NCBI GenBank assembly: GCA_963722415.1
Contig: CAVRNI010000035.1
Span: forward strand, 94,741 to 158,740
DNA: 64,000 bases
Direction of reading: 5' to 3'
Origin: JALOLG01 sp963722415
GTDB lineage: Bacteria > Actinomycetota > Acidimicrobiia > Acidimicrobiales > Ilumatobacteraceae
The notes under the pieces are model-generated. The model was given only the letters and a program-made list of their open reading frames with translations. It had not been told where the DNA came from and searched no databases. Positions within the stretch are counted from its first letter, which is position 1; each line of letters begins with the position of its first letter. This document shows, in pieces, positions 54,010 through 63,290 of the stretch. Position numbers and translations under genes: made by a program.

Positions 54010-54994
54010 ATGACCAGGTTCATTCTCCGGCGAGTGCTCTGGGCAATCCCGACGTTGTTCATCGTCACGTTCCTCGTCTACGTCGCGCTGCGGGTCGGCA
54101 CCGATCCCTTGGAGAGCTACAAGAGGATCAACCAGCGGGCGTCTCCGAAGAAGGTCCAGGAGTACATCGAGATCAACGGGCTGTACGAGGGTCCCGGCGG
54201 TTACATCCGGGGCTACTTCACGTGGCTCGGACAGTTCGTCACGGGCGACTGGCCACGCACGATCAAGGGCAGCCGCGAGGTCTGGCCGAACCTCCAGGAC
54301 GCGCTGGCCAACTCGATCCGTCTCGGCGGAGTCGCCACGATCGTCGGCGTCACCTTCGGTCTGTCGATCGGCGTCTTCGCCGCCCTCCGGCCGGGCAGCC
54401 TGCGCGACACCACCGTCAACACGGCAGCGTTCTTCGGGCTCTCGATCCCTCCGTACGTGTCGGCCGTGCTTTTCCAGTTGGTCTTCGCCGTCTACTGGAG
54501 CCGCTGGTACGGCGAGGCCGCTGCTCCCGACATCGGGTGTGTACCCGACCGGACATCGTGGGTTCGACCCGTGGTTGATGGGCAAACACATGATCCTGCC
54601 CGTGACCGTCGTCGCGATCCAGGTGATCGCGACCTACGCGAGATACATGCGGGCCTCGTTGCTCGAGGTCTTGAACAGCGACTACATGCGCACCGCGCGC
54701 TCGAAGGGCATCAGCGAACGCAGGGTGCTCGTTCGCCACGCCCTCCGCAACGCGCTGATCCCGGTGGTGACGGTTGCCGCCATCGACATCGGGGCGATCC
54801 TCGGCGGTCTGATCATCACCGAGGGGGTGTTCAGCTACCCGGGCATGGGTGAGTACTTCCTCCAGGCCTACACCGAAGGCGACTTCCCGGCGCTGATGCC
54901 GTGGATGGTGATCATCGTGAGCGCCGTGATCCTGTTCAACCTCTTGGCGGACCTGTCGTACGCCTTCCTCGATCCGAGGATCCGCCTTGACTGA
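54010..54994 (+). CDS. Peptide ABC transporter permease, DppB/OppB type (frame break near 54530)
   Basis: Inner-membrane permease of about 328 residues. It starts MTRFILRRVLWAIPTLFIVT, the typical DppB opening, has GDWPRTIKGSREVWPNLQDA and the helix GGVATIVGVTFGLSIGVFAA, and after a frame change near 54530 continues VYPTGHRGFDPWLMGKHMIL. The EAA-type loop MRASLLEVLNSDYMRTARSK GISERRVLVRHALRNALIPV contacts the ATPase. AAGGAGGG at 53997-54004 is the ribosome site. Probably imports oligopeptides, but the substrate is unproven. Confidence 0.9.
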
Positions 54995-55063
54995 GTGTCC
55001 TGCTCCCCGAAGAAGTGCGGCGGGCTATGCGGAAGTTGCCCGACGACGCCGAGGGGTTGACCG

Positions 55064-55981
55064 TTGACGTCGATGTCGCCGCGCAAGATGGCGTACAAGC
55101 GCTACATGCGCCACAAGGGCGCCGTCGTCTGCACCGTCATCATGGCCATCTTGCTGGTGATCGTGATCCTCGCTCCGTGGACGATGCGGTACGAGGTGAA
55201 CGAGGCCGTGTTCCCGATCAGCGAGGGTCCGAACCAGTACCTGTCGCCGCGCCAGGTCGCCTGGATGGGCACCGACGACATCGGCCGCGACCTGTACAGC
55301 CGCCTCATCGCCGGCTTGCGGGTCTCGTTGGTGATCGGCCTCGCGGCCGCGATCTTCTCGACCGTCATCGGTGTCACCGTCGGATCGGTCGCCGGGCTGT
55401 ACGGCGGCCTGTTCGACGACATCATCATGCGGGTCACCGACGTCTTCTTGGCGTTCCCGTTCCTCGTCGCCCTGCTCGTCGTGCGGGCGTTCCTCGGTGG
55501 CATCCCCTGGCTCGAGTCGATCATCGGCTCGACGACTTCGATCCGCTTCGTGATCGTGCTGTTCGTGTTGTTCGGGTGGATGGGAGTCGCGCGCCTCGTG
55601 CGTGGTCAGGTGCTCTCGCTCAAAGAGCGCGAGTTCATCGAGGCCACACGAGCCCTCGGTGCGAACAACCGGCGCGTCATCTTCAAGCACCTGCTGCCGA
55701 ACTCGGTCGGTCCGATCCTCGTCGCGCTCACCACGTCCGTCGTCGCCGCCGTCGTCGGCGAGGCGACGCTCAGCTTCTTCGGCTTCGGCCCGCAGCCGGG
55801 TGCTGGTCAGACGTCGCTCGGCAACCTCGTGCGCGAGGCCGACCTGGCGCTCGTCACCGGCAACTGGTGGTTGGCCGTGTTCCCGTGCGCATTGCTGGTC
55901 ATCGTTGCGATCTGCATCAACTTCATCGGCGACGGCTTGCGCGACGCAACCGACCCGAAGCTGCCGGGCGGGGCCAACTGA
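55064..55981 (+). CDS. Peptide ABC transporter permease, DppC/OppC type
   Basis: Second permease, 305 residues as read from TTG 55064; ATG 55073 is an alternative. Features: SPRKMAYKRYMRHKGAVVCT, the periplasmic MGTDDIGRDLYSRLIAGLRV signature of DppC, and the EAA loop LSLKEREFIEATRALGANNR with LLPNSVGPILVALTTSVVAA. Upstream, another frame encodes LPDDAEGLTVDVDV, which looks like the natural N-terminal extension, so a frame break near 55068 probably hides the true start close to 54987. The TGA overlaps the next ATG by one base. Confidence 0.9.
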   Translation: MTSMSPRKMAYKRYMRHKGAVVCTVIMAILLVIVILAPWTMRYEVNEAVFPISEGPNQYLSPRQVAWMGTDDIGRDLYSRLIAGLRVSLVIGLAAAIFSTVIGVTVGSVAGLYGGLFDDIIMRVTDVFLAFPFLVALLVVRAFLGGIPWLESIIGSTTSIRFVIVLFVLFGWMGVARLVRGQVLSLKEREFIEATRALGANNRRVIFKHLLPNSVGPILVALTTSVVAAVVGEATLSFFGFGPQPGAGQTSLGNLVREADLALVTGNWWLAVFPCALLVIVAICINFIGDGLRDATDPKLPGGAN

Positions 55982-56970
55982 TGCCCGTCGGGAGCACGGT
56001 CCTCTCGCTGCGCGACTTGCGGGTTTCCTTCGACACGGTGAACGGTGATGTCCAGGCCGTTCGCGGCATCGACCTCGACGTCGGCGACGGCGAGATGGTC
56101 GGTGTCGTCGGTGAGTCCGGTTCCGGGAAGTCCGTGACGTTCCTCGGCCTGATGGGGTTGTTGCCGAAGTCGGCCAAGGTCTCGGGTTCGGCGACGATCG
56201 GGGGAGTCGAGTTGGTCGGGGCGTCCGACAAACTCATGCGGACGATCCGCGGTAAGCGGATCGCGATGATCTTCCAGGATCCGTTGTCAGCGCTCAATCC
56301 GGTGCAGAAGATCGGCGTCCAGATCGTCGAGATGATCCGCTCTCACGAGGACACCCCCAAGGCGGCAGCGCATCGCAAGGCGGTCGAGTTGCTCGACGTG
56401 GTCGGGATCCCCCAGCCCGATCAGCGTGCGCTGCAGTATCCGCACGAGTTCTCGGGCGGCATGCGTCAGCGTGTGATGATCGCGATGGCGATCGCCAACG
56501 AGCCTGAAGTGCTGATCGCCGATGAGCCGACCACTGCCCTCGACGTGACCGTGCAGGCACAGATCCTCGAGGTCATGCAACGGATCCAGAACGAGTTGCG
56601 TACTGCGATCGTGCTCATCACCCACGACCTCGGAGTCGTGGCCCGCGTCGTCGACCGCGTCCAGGTGATGTACGCCGGTCGTGCGGTCGAGCGCGGCGAC
56701 GTCGACACGTTGTTCCAAGAGTGCTCGCACCCGTACACACGCGGCCTCCTCGAGTCGATCCCGGCGCTCGGGCGCGAACGCCTGGTGCCGATCCCCGGAT
56801 CGCCACCGAACATGCTGCGGCCCCCTCCGGGTTGCGCCTTCGCGCCGCGCTGCCCGCACGCCCTGCGGGAGTGCACGATGGCGATTCCGGACCTGCGGCC
56901 GTTCGGATCGGGTGAGACGGCGTGCATCCGTGCCGAGGAGCTGTACAAGGAGGTCGCGGTCGGTGTCTGA
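55981..56970 (+). CDS. Peptide ABC transporter ATP-binding protein, DppD/OppD type
   Basis: ABC ATPase of 329 residues. Walker A GVVGESGSGKSVTFLGLMGL, Q loop MIFQDPLSALNPVQKIG, signature EFSGGMRQRVMIAMAIANEP, Walker B LIADEPTTALDVTVQAQILE, switch His in VLITHDLGVVARV. The C-terminal oligopeptide-transporter domain has the Cys-rich PPPGCAFAPRCPHALRECTM with GETACIRA, which in relatives binds an Fe-S cluster. Its stop overlaps the next gene. Confidence 0.94.
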   Translation: MPVGSTVLSLRDLRVSFDTVNGDVQAVRGIDLDVGDGEMVGVVGESGSGKSVTFLGLMGLLPKSAKVSGSATIGGVELVGASDKLMRTIRGKRIAMIFQDPLSALNPVQKIGVQIVEMIRSHEDTPKAAAHRKAVELLDVVGIPQPDQRALQYPHEFSGGMRQRVMIAMAIANEPEVLIADEPTTALDVTVQAQILEVMQRIQNELRTAIVLITHDLGVVARVVDRVQVMYAGRAVERGDVDTLFQECSHPYTRGLLESIPALGRERLVPIPGSPPNMLRPPPGCAFAPRCPHALRECTMAIPDLRPFGSGETACIRAEELYKEVAVGV

Positions 56971-58031
56971 GGCCGTGCTGGAGGTTGACCGACCTCGTCA
57001 AGCTGTTCCAGGTACGGCGTTCGCGAGGCATCCGCGTCGAGAAGCGATCGGTGCAGGCGGTGTCGGGCGTCTCGTTCTCGGTGAACGGCGGTGAGACGCT
57101 CGGCCTGGTGGGGGAGTCCGGTTCGGGCAAGACCACGGTCGGCCGGTGCGTGCTGCGTCTCCTCGAACCGACCGCCGGGTCGATCAAGTTCAAGGGAATC
57201 GAGCTCACCTCCCTCGACAAGGCCGGCATGCGGGCGATCCGCAAGGAGATGCAGATCGTCTTCCAGGACCCGTATGCGTCGCTCGACCCGAAGCGAACGG
57301 TCGGCGCGGCGATCGCCGAGCCGTTCGAGGTCCAGAACGTCAAGGGTGACCACGAGGCCAAGGTCGCCGACCTGCTCGAGCTCGTCGGGCTCGCCCCCGA
57401 CCACGCCCGCCGCTTCCCGCACGAGTTCTCGGGTGGCCAGCGGCAACGCATCGGCATCGCCAGAGCGCTCGCGTTGAACCCGTCGCTGATCGTGCTCGAC
57501 GAGCCGGTCTCGGCGCTCGACGTGTCGATCCAGGCGGGTGTCGTGAACCTGCTCGAGGACCTGCAGGACGAGCTCGGACTGTCGTACGTCTTCATCGCCC
57601 ACGATCTGTCGGTCGTGCACCACATCTCCGACGTCGTGGCCGTCATGTACTTGGGCAAACTGGTCGAGATCGCGCCGGCCGACGACATCTACAACCGTCC
57701 GGCCCACCCGTACACGCAGGCGTTGCTCTCGGCCGTGCCCGAGCCCGACCCGCGCGTCGAGCGCGACCGTCAGCGCGTCGTGCTCGAGGGTGAGGTGCCG
57801 TCGCCGATCAACCCGCCGTCGGGATGCCGGTTCCGCACCCGGTGCCCCAAGGCGCAGGACAAATGTGCGACCGAGGAGCCGCTGCTCGAGGATCGCGGCA
57901 TCGGCCATCTGGTCGCGTGTCACTTCGCCGAGGTGATCCCGATGGCCGTGAGCACCCCGGTGCGCTTCGCGCCGCAGCCCGCGCGCCCCGAACCCGCCCC
58001 CGAACCCGCCCCCGTCGCTGAGCCCCGCTAA
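56963..58031 (+). CDS. Peptide ABC transporter ATP-binding protein, DppF/OppF type (frame break near 56988)
   Basis: Second ABC ATPase, about 355 residues corrected. It starts VSEAVLEV from the GTG at 56963, shifts frame near 56988 and continues LTDLVKLFQVRRSRGIRVEK. Walker A LVGESGSGKTTVGRCVLRLL, Q loop IVFQDPYASLDPKRTVG, signature EFSGGQRQRIGIARALALNP, Walker B LIVLDEPVSALDVSIQAG, switch FIAHDLSVVHHIS, and the Cys motif PPSGCRFRTRCPKAQDKCAT. A Pro/Glu/Ala-rich tail ends the protein. Confidence 0.93.
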
Positions 58032-58211
58032 CGCTCGGCGGAGGCCCCGCGCCCTCCGTGCGCCGCGTGCTCGTTCGCGTTCTGTACGCATCCGTGCACA
58101 CCCGTCGGCGCGCCTGTGCGTTCTGTACGGGTTCGAGCACGGTCCGCTGGGAGTTTGCGCGGTCTGCGTCACGGGTATGCCCGAGCCGTTCCGAGTCGAA
58201 AGGACCAGCAC

Positions 58212-58742
58212 ATGTCTGCATTTGCTCCATTACGTCGTGCGGTGATCGCTGGCGCGGTGGGCACCCTCGCCATGGATGCGTTGTGGTACCAGCGATATCG
58301 CCGCGCGGGTGGGTCCGATTCGTTCATCGGATGGGAGTTCGGCGGCCCAGCGGCGACGTTCTCCGAGGCCGGCGCCCCCGCCCAGATCGGCCAAGCGCTC
58401 GCTTCCCGGTTCGACATCCAACTCCCGGAGTCGTCGGCTCGACTCACGAACAACGTCGTCCACTGGGCGACAGGAGTCGGGTGGGGAATCGTCCACTCCG
58501 TCGTGCGGACGGTGACCCCGATGGCGACACTCGCATCCGGGGTGGCCGCCGGCGCCGCGGCGTTCGGCTCGTCATACTCCCTGCTCCCGCGGCTGGGGAT
58601 CTACAAGCCGCTGTCCGAGTACGACGGCGAGACGCTCTGGCAAGACCTCAGCGCCCACCTGGTCTTCGGTGCTGCGACGGGAGCAACGGCAGGCGTACTG
58701 CGCGGGCTCCACAAGGCTCACAAGGCGCTGCCGATTCCCTGA
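58212..58742 (+). CDS. Membrane-associated protein of unknown function
   Basis: A 176-residue protein starting MSAFAPLRRAVIAGAVGTLA with a GAAAGGA ribosome site at 58198-58204. It has several mildly hydrophobic, Gly/Ala-rich helices (RAVIAGAVGTLAMDALWY; NNVVHWATGVGWGIVHSVV; TLASGVAAGAAAFGSSYSLL; LSAHLVFGAATGATAGVLRG). The pattern resembles DUF1440-like or YagU-like inner-membrane proteins, but I cannot assign it. It is a single gene between the transporter and secG. Confidence 0.72.
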   Translation: MSAFAPLRRAVIAGAVGTLAMDALWYQRYRRAGGSDSFIGWEFGGPAATFSEAGAPAQIGQALASRFDIQLPESSARLTNNVVHWATGVGWGIVHSVVRTVTPMATLASGVAAGAAAFGSSYSLLPRLGIYKPLSEYDGETLWQDLSAHLVFGAATGATAGVLRGLHKAHKALPIP

Positions 58743-58806
58743 CCTTCGTAGCTCGGTGCGCCGGCAGAGCGGCCGAGTGCGGGGTCCATCACAAGGCAGC
58801 GGGCGG

Positions 58807-58812
58807 TAGGCT
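58807..58812 (+). promoter_or_regulatory. -10 box TAGGCT of secG (leaderless type)
   Basis: TAGGCT stands 8 nt before the secG GTG, with no Shine-Dalgarno sequence between. Confidence 0.5.
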
Positions 58813-58820
58813 CGTCAACC

Positions 58821-59063
58821 GTGCGTGACGTCATGCTCTACATGGTGTTGGTGGTCAACGTCCTGGCGATGGGGGGTCTGATCGCCGGGGTGCTGTTGCA
58901 CAGCGGTCGAGGCGGCGGCCTCTCCGACATGTTCGGTGGCGGTGGCGGCGCCGCCCTCGGCTCGTCCGCCGCCGAGCGCAACCTGAACCGGATCACGTTC
59001 GTGTTCGCCTTGATCTGGATCCTGACCGTGATCGCCCTCAGCTTCTTGATGGTGAGGGTCTGA
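58821..59063 (+). CDS. secG: Protein translocase subunit SecG
   Basis: SecG supports SecYE-dependent export. The 80-residue protein has the standard two helices (YMVLVVNVLAMGGLIAGVLL and ITFVFALIWILTVIALSFLM) joined by the Gly-rich loop HSGRGGGLSDMFGGGGGAAL. The GTG is the start. Placement after gap-pgk-tpiA is the common bacterial order, though the ABC transporter operon and one gene intervene here. Confidence 0.94.
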   Translation: MRDVMLYMVLVVNVLAMGGLIAGVLLHSGRGGGLSDMFGGGGGAALGSSAAERNLNRITFVFALIWILTVIALSFLMVRV

Positions 59064-59090
59064 CGCAGCGGGTATCCTCGTTACCCCCAC

Positions 59091-59174
59091 GTCGGAGTGG
59101 CGGAATGGCAGACGCGCTAGCTTGAGGTGCTAGTGAGATTATTTCTCGTGGGGGTTCAAGTCCCCCCTCCGACA
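59091..59174 (+). tRNA. tRNA-Leu (GAG)
   Basis: An 84-nt class II tRNA. The acceptor GTCGGAG pairs with CTCCGAC, with discriminator A and no encoded CCA. The anticodon stem CTAGC/GCTAG holds the loop TTGAGGT, anticodon GAG. A long variable arm (TGAGATTATTTCTCG) and the T arm GGGGG-TTCAAGT-CCCCC follow. TATCCT at 59072-59077 may be its -10 box. Confidence 0.95.
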
Positions 59175-59180
59175 CCGCTT

Positions 59181-59213
59181 GACCAGGGCAAAAGCCCTGG
59201 TCATCGTGTTTTT
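59181..59213 (+). terminator. Rho-independent terminator after tRNA-Leu(GAG)
   Basis: GACCAGGGC-AAAA-GCCCTGGTC is a perfect 9-bp hairpin followed by ATCG and a T-rich run (GTTTTT). Confidence 0.88.
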
Positions 59214-59550
59214 CGGACGGTCCATCTGGCGGGTCCGAACGGCCATTTGTCCGCGATTTGTCAGCAGTTGTCAACAGCAGTCATCGATCAGCAGTTGTCA
59301 AAAGTCGGCATGGCGGCTCGCAAGCAAGGACCCTCCGCCGACCTTCCGGTCCGCCGAGTAGAACTAACGGCGTGACACCATCGAGTGCGCGCTAACGGCG
59401 CATCGGCAACAGCCACTCGCCGTTTGCGAGCGACCTCGTCGCGAACCCGCCACGCATCCGCGTACGGCACCCATCGGCTTCCCCAACCGGGCTTCGGCCA
59501 CGCGGTATAGGACGGCGCGATGCGGACATCGCGTCGCGGCGCTCTTTGGG
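59214..59550. other. Non-coding stretch after tRNA-Leu(GAG)
   Basis: No gene can be supported. TCAGCAGTTGTCAA occurs twice (59261-59274 and 59288-59301). From here the conserved backbone order ends and accessory DNA begins, so the tRNA may have served as an integration site; no attachment-site duplicate was found in the window. Confidence 0.5.
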
Positions 59551-59755
59551 GTGCGCCAGGAACGGCATCACTTATCCGACGCGCCGAAAGGCCTCGAGCC
59601 GCGGTATCGGGCGCGCGAATTCGGACATCGCGCAGTACACGTGCGGGTGCGCCAGGAACGGCACTTACCCGACGCGCCGAAGGGCCTCGAGCCGCGCGGT
59701 ATCGGGCGCGCGTATTCGGACATCGCGCAGTACACGTGCGGGTGCGCCAGGATGC
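59551..59755. repeat. Tandem repeat with ~96-bp period, third copy cut by the IS
   Basis: GTGCGCCAGG begins copies at 59551, 59647 and 59742 (spacings 96 and 95). Copies 1 and 2 share most of their length, including CGCGCCGAAGGGCCTCGAGC (with one difference) and ATTCGGACATCGCGCAGTAC. Copy 3 breaks off right after GTGCGCCAGG, a few bases from the left end of the IS481-like element. Confidence 0.85.
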
Positions 59756-61442
59756 TGTCCCGGTTCATAGTGGACATGTTGGCTCCGGTTGGTGTGTTCC
59801 AGTTCGGGGACTGGCTCCGGTAGCTGGGCGACAGTGGCTCCGGTAGCTGTGTTACACGTGCGTGGTTCGCGACTGCCGGTGCTGAGCCTTCTTCGATGGT
59901 GACGTTCAGCGTCGTCGGTCGGGGGAGGTCGTCATCGTGTTGGTGGAGCTGGGGCTGGTGGAGCAGCGCTATCAGGCAGTGCTCGAGGTGTTGAACGACG
60001 GCTGCGACGGTGACGGACGTGGCGGTCCGGTTCGGGGTGACGCGTCAGACGGTGCATCGCTGGTTGCGCCGGTACGCGGCCGAGGGGTTGGCCGGGTTGG
60101 TGGATGGGTCGGCGAAGCCGTTGTCGTGTCCGCATCAGATGCCGCCCGAGGTCGAGGCGCGGATCGTGGAGCTGCGCCGGTTGCACCCGGGGTGGGGTCC
60201 GCGCACGATCCTGTTCCGGCTCGAGGCGGAGCGGGTCGTCGCCGTTGCCGGGGCGGTCGTCGATCTATCGGTGTCTGGTGCGTCACGGGCTGATCGAGCC
60301 CGAGGCGCGGCGACGCAAGAAGGCGGACTACAAGCGGTGGGAACGGTCGCGGGCGATGGAGTTGTGGCAGATGGACGTCGTCGGTGGGGTGCAGCTCGTG
60401 GACGGGTGGCGAGGCGTCGATCGTGTCGGGGGTCGATGATCACTCGCGGTTCGTGATCTCGGCGCGGGTGGTGGAGCGGGCGACGGCGCGGCCGGTGTGT
60501 GAGGCGTTGGCGCTGGCGATGCGCACCCATGGTGTGCCGCGGGAGATCTTGACGGACAACGGCAAGGTGTTCACCGGCCGGTTCGGGCCGGGCACCGGTG
60601 AGGTGTTGTTCGATCGGATCTGCCGGGAGAACGGCATCAAGCACATCCTCACCGCGCCGCGGTCGCCGACCACGACGGGCAAGGTCGAGCGGTGGCACAA
60701 GACGCTGCGGCGCGAGTTCTTGAACGGCAAGGTGTTCGACGTCGATCGCCGACGCGCAGGCGCAGCTGGATCGGTGGGTGCACGAGTACAACTACGAGCG
60801 TCGGCATCAGGGCATCGGGATGTCGTGCCGTGGGAACGGTTCCGGCTCGCCGTGGCCGAACCGGCCGAGCCGGTCGAGCCGACCGAGGAGCCGACGACGA
60901 CCCGCCGGGTCGGCCGCGACCGGCAAGATCAGCTTCGCCGCCGAGCTGTATCCGGTCGGGGTGTGGCTCGCCGGTGAGACCGTCGAGGTGTCGGTCGCCA
61001 ACGGGCTCGTGTCAGATCCACCACCGCGGCGTGCTCGTCGCGACCCACGCTCAGCGGCACCGCCCGGCCAAGGAGGCCAAGGCGCTGGCCCGCAAGGTCG
61101 AAGCGCAAGCGGCCGCGGCCGCGCCAGGCGACCGTCGGCCAGCGCGTGACCCGCAAGGTCGACTCATCCGGCGACGTGTCGCTTCGCCGGGTCCAACTAC
61201 GGGTCGGCAAGCGTCACGTCCGCCGCCAGGTCCAAGTCGCGATCGTCGGCGAGCACCGTCGAGATCTCCGCCGGCGGCGAGGTCCTCAAGGTGCACCCGA
61301 TCCGCCACGACCGCTCCCGCGAGCACGGCGCCTTCGCCAACGCCGGCGGCCGACCCTCCCGCATCAACGCCGCCTAACCCCTCACCGACACTGGAACACA
61401 GCTACCGGAGCCAAACCGGAACACGGGTACCGGGACTTGACA
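59756..61442 (+). mobile_element. IS481-like insertion sequence
   Basis: About 1.7 kb. The left end TGTCCCGGTTC and the right end, read inward as TGTCAAGTCCCGGTACC, start with TGT as in IS481. Further in, left TTGGCTCCGGTTGGTGTGTT and right TTGGCTCCGGTAGCTGTGTT are imperfect inverted repeats. The left side carries two more direct copies of TGGCTCCGGTAGCTG (around 59813 and 59833), possible transposase sites. Exact ends are uncertain by a few bases, and no target duplication could be recognised. Confidence 0.82.
59937..61377 (+). CDS. IS481-family DDE transposase (six or more frame breaks)
   Basis: Pieces of one transposase occur in order over three frames: helix-turn-helix TDVAVRFGVTRQTVHRWLRR; SIYRCLVRHGLIEPEARRRK; first Asp in ELWQMDVVGGVQLVDG; SIVSGVDDHSRFVISARVVE; second Asp in ILTDNGKVFTGRFG; catalytic Glu in TTTGKVERWHKTLRREFLNG; HEYNYERRHQGIGM; and a C-terminal GKISFAAELYPVGVWLAGET ending GGRPSRINAA. 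Breaks occur near 59998, 60235, 60400, 60745, 60830-60920, 61015 and 61100-61240. It starts at GTG 59937 after GGGGGAGG. Whether it is inactive or only poorly sequenced is open. Confidence 0.85.
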
Positions 61443-61498
61443 TCCGTCCGCTCTCAACGATGGGCAGCGAGACGTCGTAGGTGATGCCGCGGGGATCG

Positions 61499-62646
61499 CT
61501 ATCGACGTTCGGCGTGATGGCGTTCGGTTGCCGCGGCGACGGCACGCTCCACACGGTCGCCCAGTTCCTCCCATTCGGCGATCGCCCGTTGTTCGGCGGC
61601 GAGGGTCCGTGGGGCGAGCCGCTGGAACCGTGGCTTGACGTACTGCGCGAACAGCTCGTAGTGACGGTTGACGGCTGCTGGCCGCGCCCATTCGTGATGA
61701 ACCATGAGGTACGCGCCGAACCCACCGTTCGATTGCTTCTCGAGCCGTTCGATCTGCGCAATGGCGTCATCGGGTGTTCCGATCACGCCGAGCCCGGTCT
61801 CTTGACCCATGCGACACGCTCCTCGAACGTTTCGCCCGCGGCGCGGAAGTCAGGCACGGCCAGGATCTTCTGGGTGTAGTAGCACCAATCGTCGAGACCG
61901 AAGCGGACGTCCTCGATGGCCTGCTCACGGGTCTCGGCGATGTGCATCGGGCCGACGAGCCGCCATTGGTTGCGGTCCGCTACCGTCCCGAACTGCGCGG
62001 CGCGCTCCTCCATGACGTCCCAGTGATGGGCGAGCAGGTCGAACCCGTCGGTGGTCGTGGCGCCGATCGACAGCAACCCGATGCCGTGACGACCTGCGAC
62101 GCGGGGTCCGGTCGGCGACGCGATCGCGGCGACGGCGATGTCAAAGTCGGTGTACGGCCCGTACTGTGACTTGGCGTTGACCAGCTTGTAGCGGGGGGTC
62201 TCGATCGTGATCGGTTCGGCGCTGCGCAGCAGGTGCATCAGCACGTCGGTGTCCTGTTCGAGCGCGCTGCGCTGGTCCTCGATGGAGATGCCGAGCATGG
62301 CCGCGTCGCCGGGCAACGCTCCGGGTCCGAGGCCGAGCATGAATCGCCCGCGTAGGAGCTGGTCGAGAAAGAACGCCCGGTCGGCGACGAGCAGGGGATT
62401 GTGGTACGGCAACGACAACACGCCGGTGCCGAGCTTGATGTGGCGGGTTTGGGGCGCGGCGAAGGCGATGAAGATCATCGGGTCCGGGATGATCTCGGTC
62501 CCCGCTGAGTGGTGTTCCCCGATCCACGCCTCCTCGTAGCCGAGACGGTCGAGCAGCTGCACCACCTCCAGGTCGCGCTGGACCGCAGAGATCGGGTCCT
62601 GCCCCGCGGGCGGGTGGAACGGTGCCATGAAGATGCCGAAGCGCAT
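61499..62646 (-). CDS. LLM-class flavin-dependent oxidoreductase (limonene monooxygenase-like; frame break near 61797)
   Basis: TIM-barrel flavin monooxygenase/reductase of about 380 residues. It starts MRFGIFMAPFHPPAGQDP with AGGAGG (62653-62658) upstream. Family segments: LGYEEAWIGEHHSAGTEIIP, GTGVLSLPYHNPLLVADRA, RFMLGLGPGALPGDAAMLGI, and after a frame change near 61797 GLGVIGTPDDAIAQIERLEK, GGFGAYLMVHHEWARPAAVN. The C-terminal end is unsure: the stop is at 61499, but another frame (NAITPNVDSDPRGITYDVSL) runs on into the IS right end, so the insertion may have clipped the gene. It is downstream of the dioxygenase genes. Confidence 0.85.
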
Positions 62647-62685
62647 GGATGTCCTCCTGTTGTTGCTGTGCTGGGCTGTCGGTGG

Positions 62686-63167
62686 TCAGACCGGGTAGAA
62701 GAGAGCGTTCGGGATCATCTCGCTGTCGTAGATGCATTCGCGCCGGGAGAAGCGGAGACCGTCGTCGGCCCGCACGATCGTGTCGAATGATCGGCCGACG
62801 TTGAACACGGTCGTCGTGTCCGACAGCTTCGTGCGGAACACGGCGTAGTTCGCTTCGCACTCCCAGCGATCCGACGTAGCGCGGATGCACGATCGGAGCA
62901 CTGATGATGTGGCGTTGGTAGTACGGGTCGTGGAACAGGGTTTCCTTGATGCCGTATGCCCGGTCAGCAACATCGCTCGGCTGGTGAACGGCGAGTGTGG
63001 CGAGGGGGAGCCCGCGTTCGTGGTTTTACGCGAGGCTGTACACGGTAGACGCAGTCTTCGGTGAACAGTTCGGGCCACTTGTCCCAGTCGCCGCACGTCG
63101 ATGATTGATGCGTAGCTGGCGTAGAACTGCGTGATCGAGGAACCAGTGCCTCGAAGCTGACGGTCAC
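62686..63167 (-). CDS. Aromatic-ring-hydroxylating dioxygenase, beta subunit (several frame breaks)
   Basis: Small (beta) subunit of a Rieske non-heme iron oxygenase, about 160 residues corrected. Recognisable parts over three frames: ASIIDVRR (start), DKWPELFTEDCVYRV, NHERGLPLATLA, GIKETLFHDPYYQRHIISAP, and the intact C-terminus ECEANYAVFRTKLSDTTTVF with CIYDSEMIPNALFYPV. Beta subunits have a SnoaL-like fold and stabilise the alpha3-beta3 complex. The GTG at 63167 with GGAGG at 63173-63177 is the likely start. It lies between the alpha subunit and the LLM gene. Confidence 0.85.
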
Positions 63168-63290
63168 TCGGCGGCCTCCATCACCGTTCGCCAGTTGCAA
63201 GTGGTACATCCCACGGATCAGGGGGTCTCGGTGACCATGTGCTCGGTGTTCGGCCGATATACTCGTCGGCCTCCTAACTCGGCGAGGCGC

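Noticed and set aside
59038..59274. Minus-strand reading frame of 78 codons across tRNA-Leu(GAG)
   Set aside because: It is the antisense of the tRNA (SEGGLEPPREIISLAPQAS-type translation), a well-known spurious call.
59551..59755. CRISPR array or short repetitive gene
   Set aside because: Two to three contiguous ~96-bp units with no spacers; the translated frame has no protein-like character.
59214..61442. Integrated element or prophage next to tRNA-Leu(GAG)
   Set aside because: No integrase, phage gene or duplicated tRNA 3' end is visible; only one IS and repeats can be supported.
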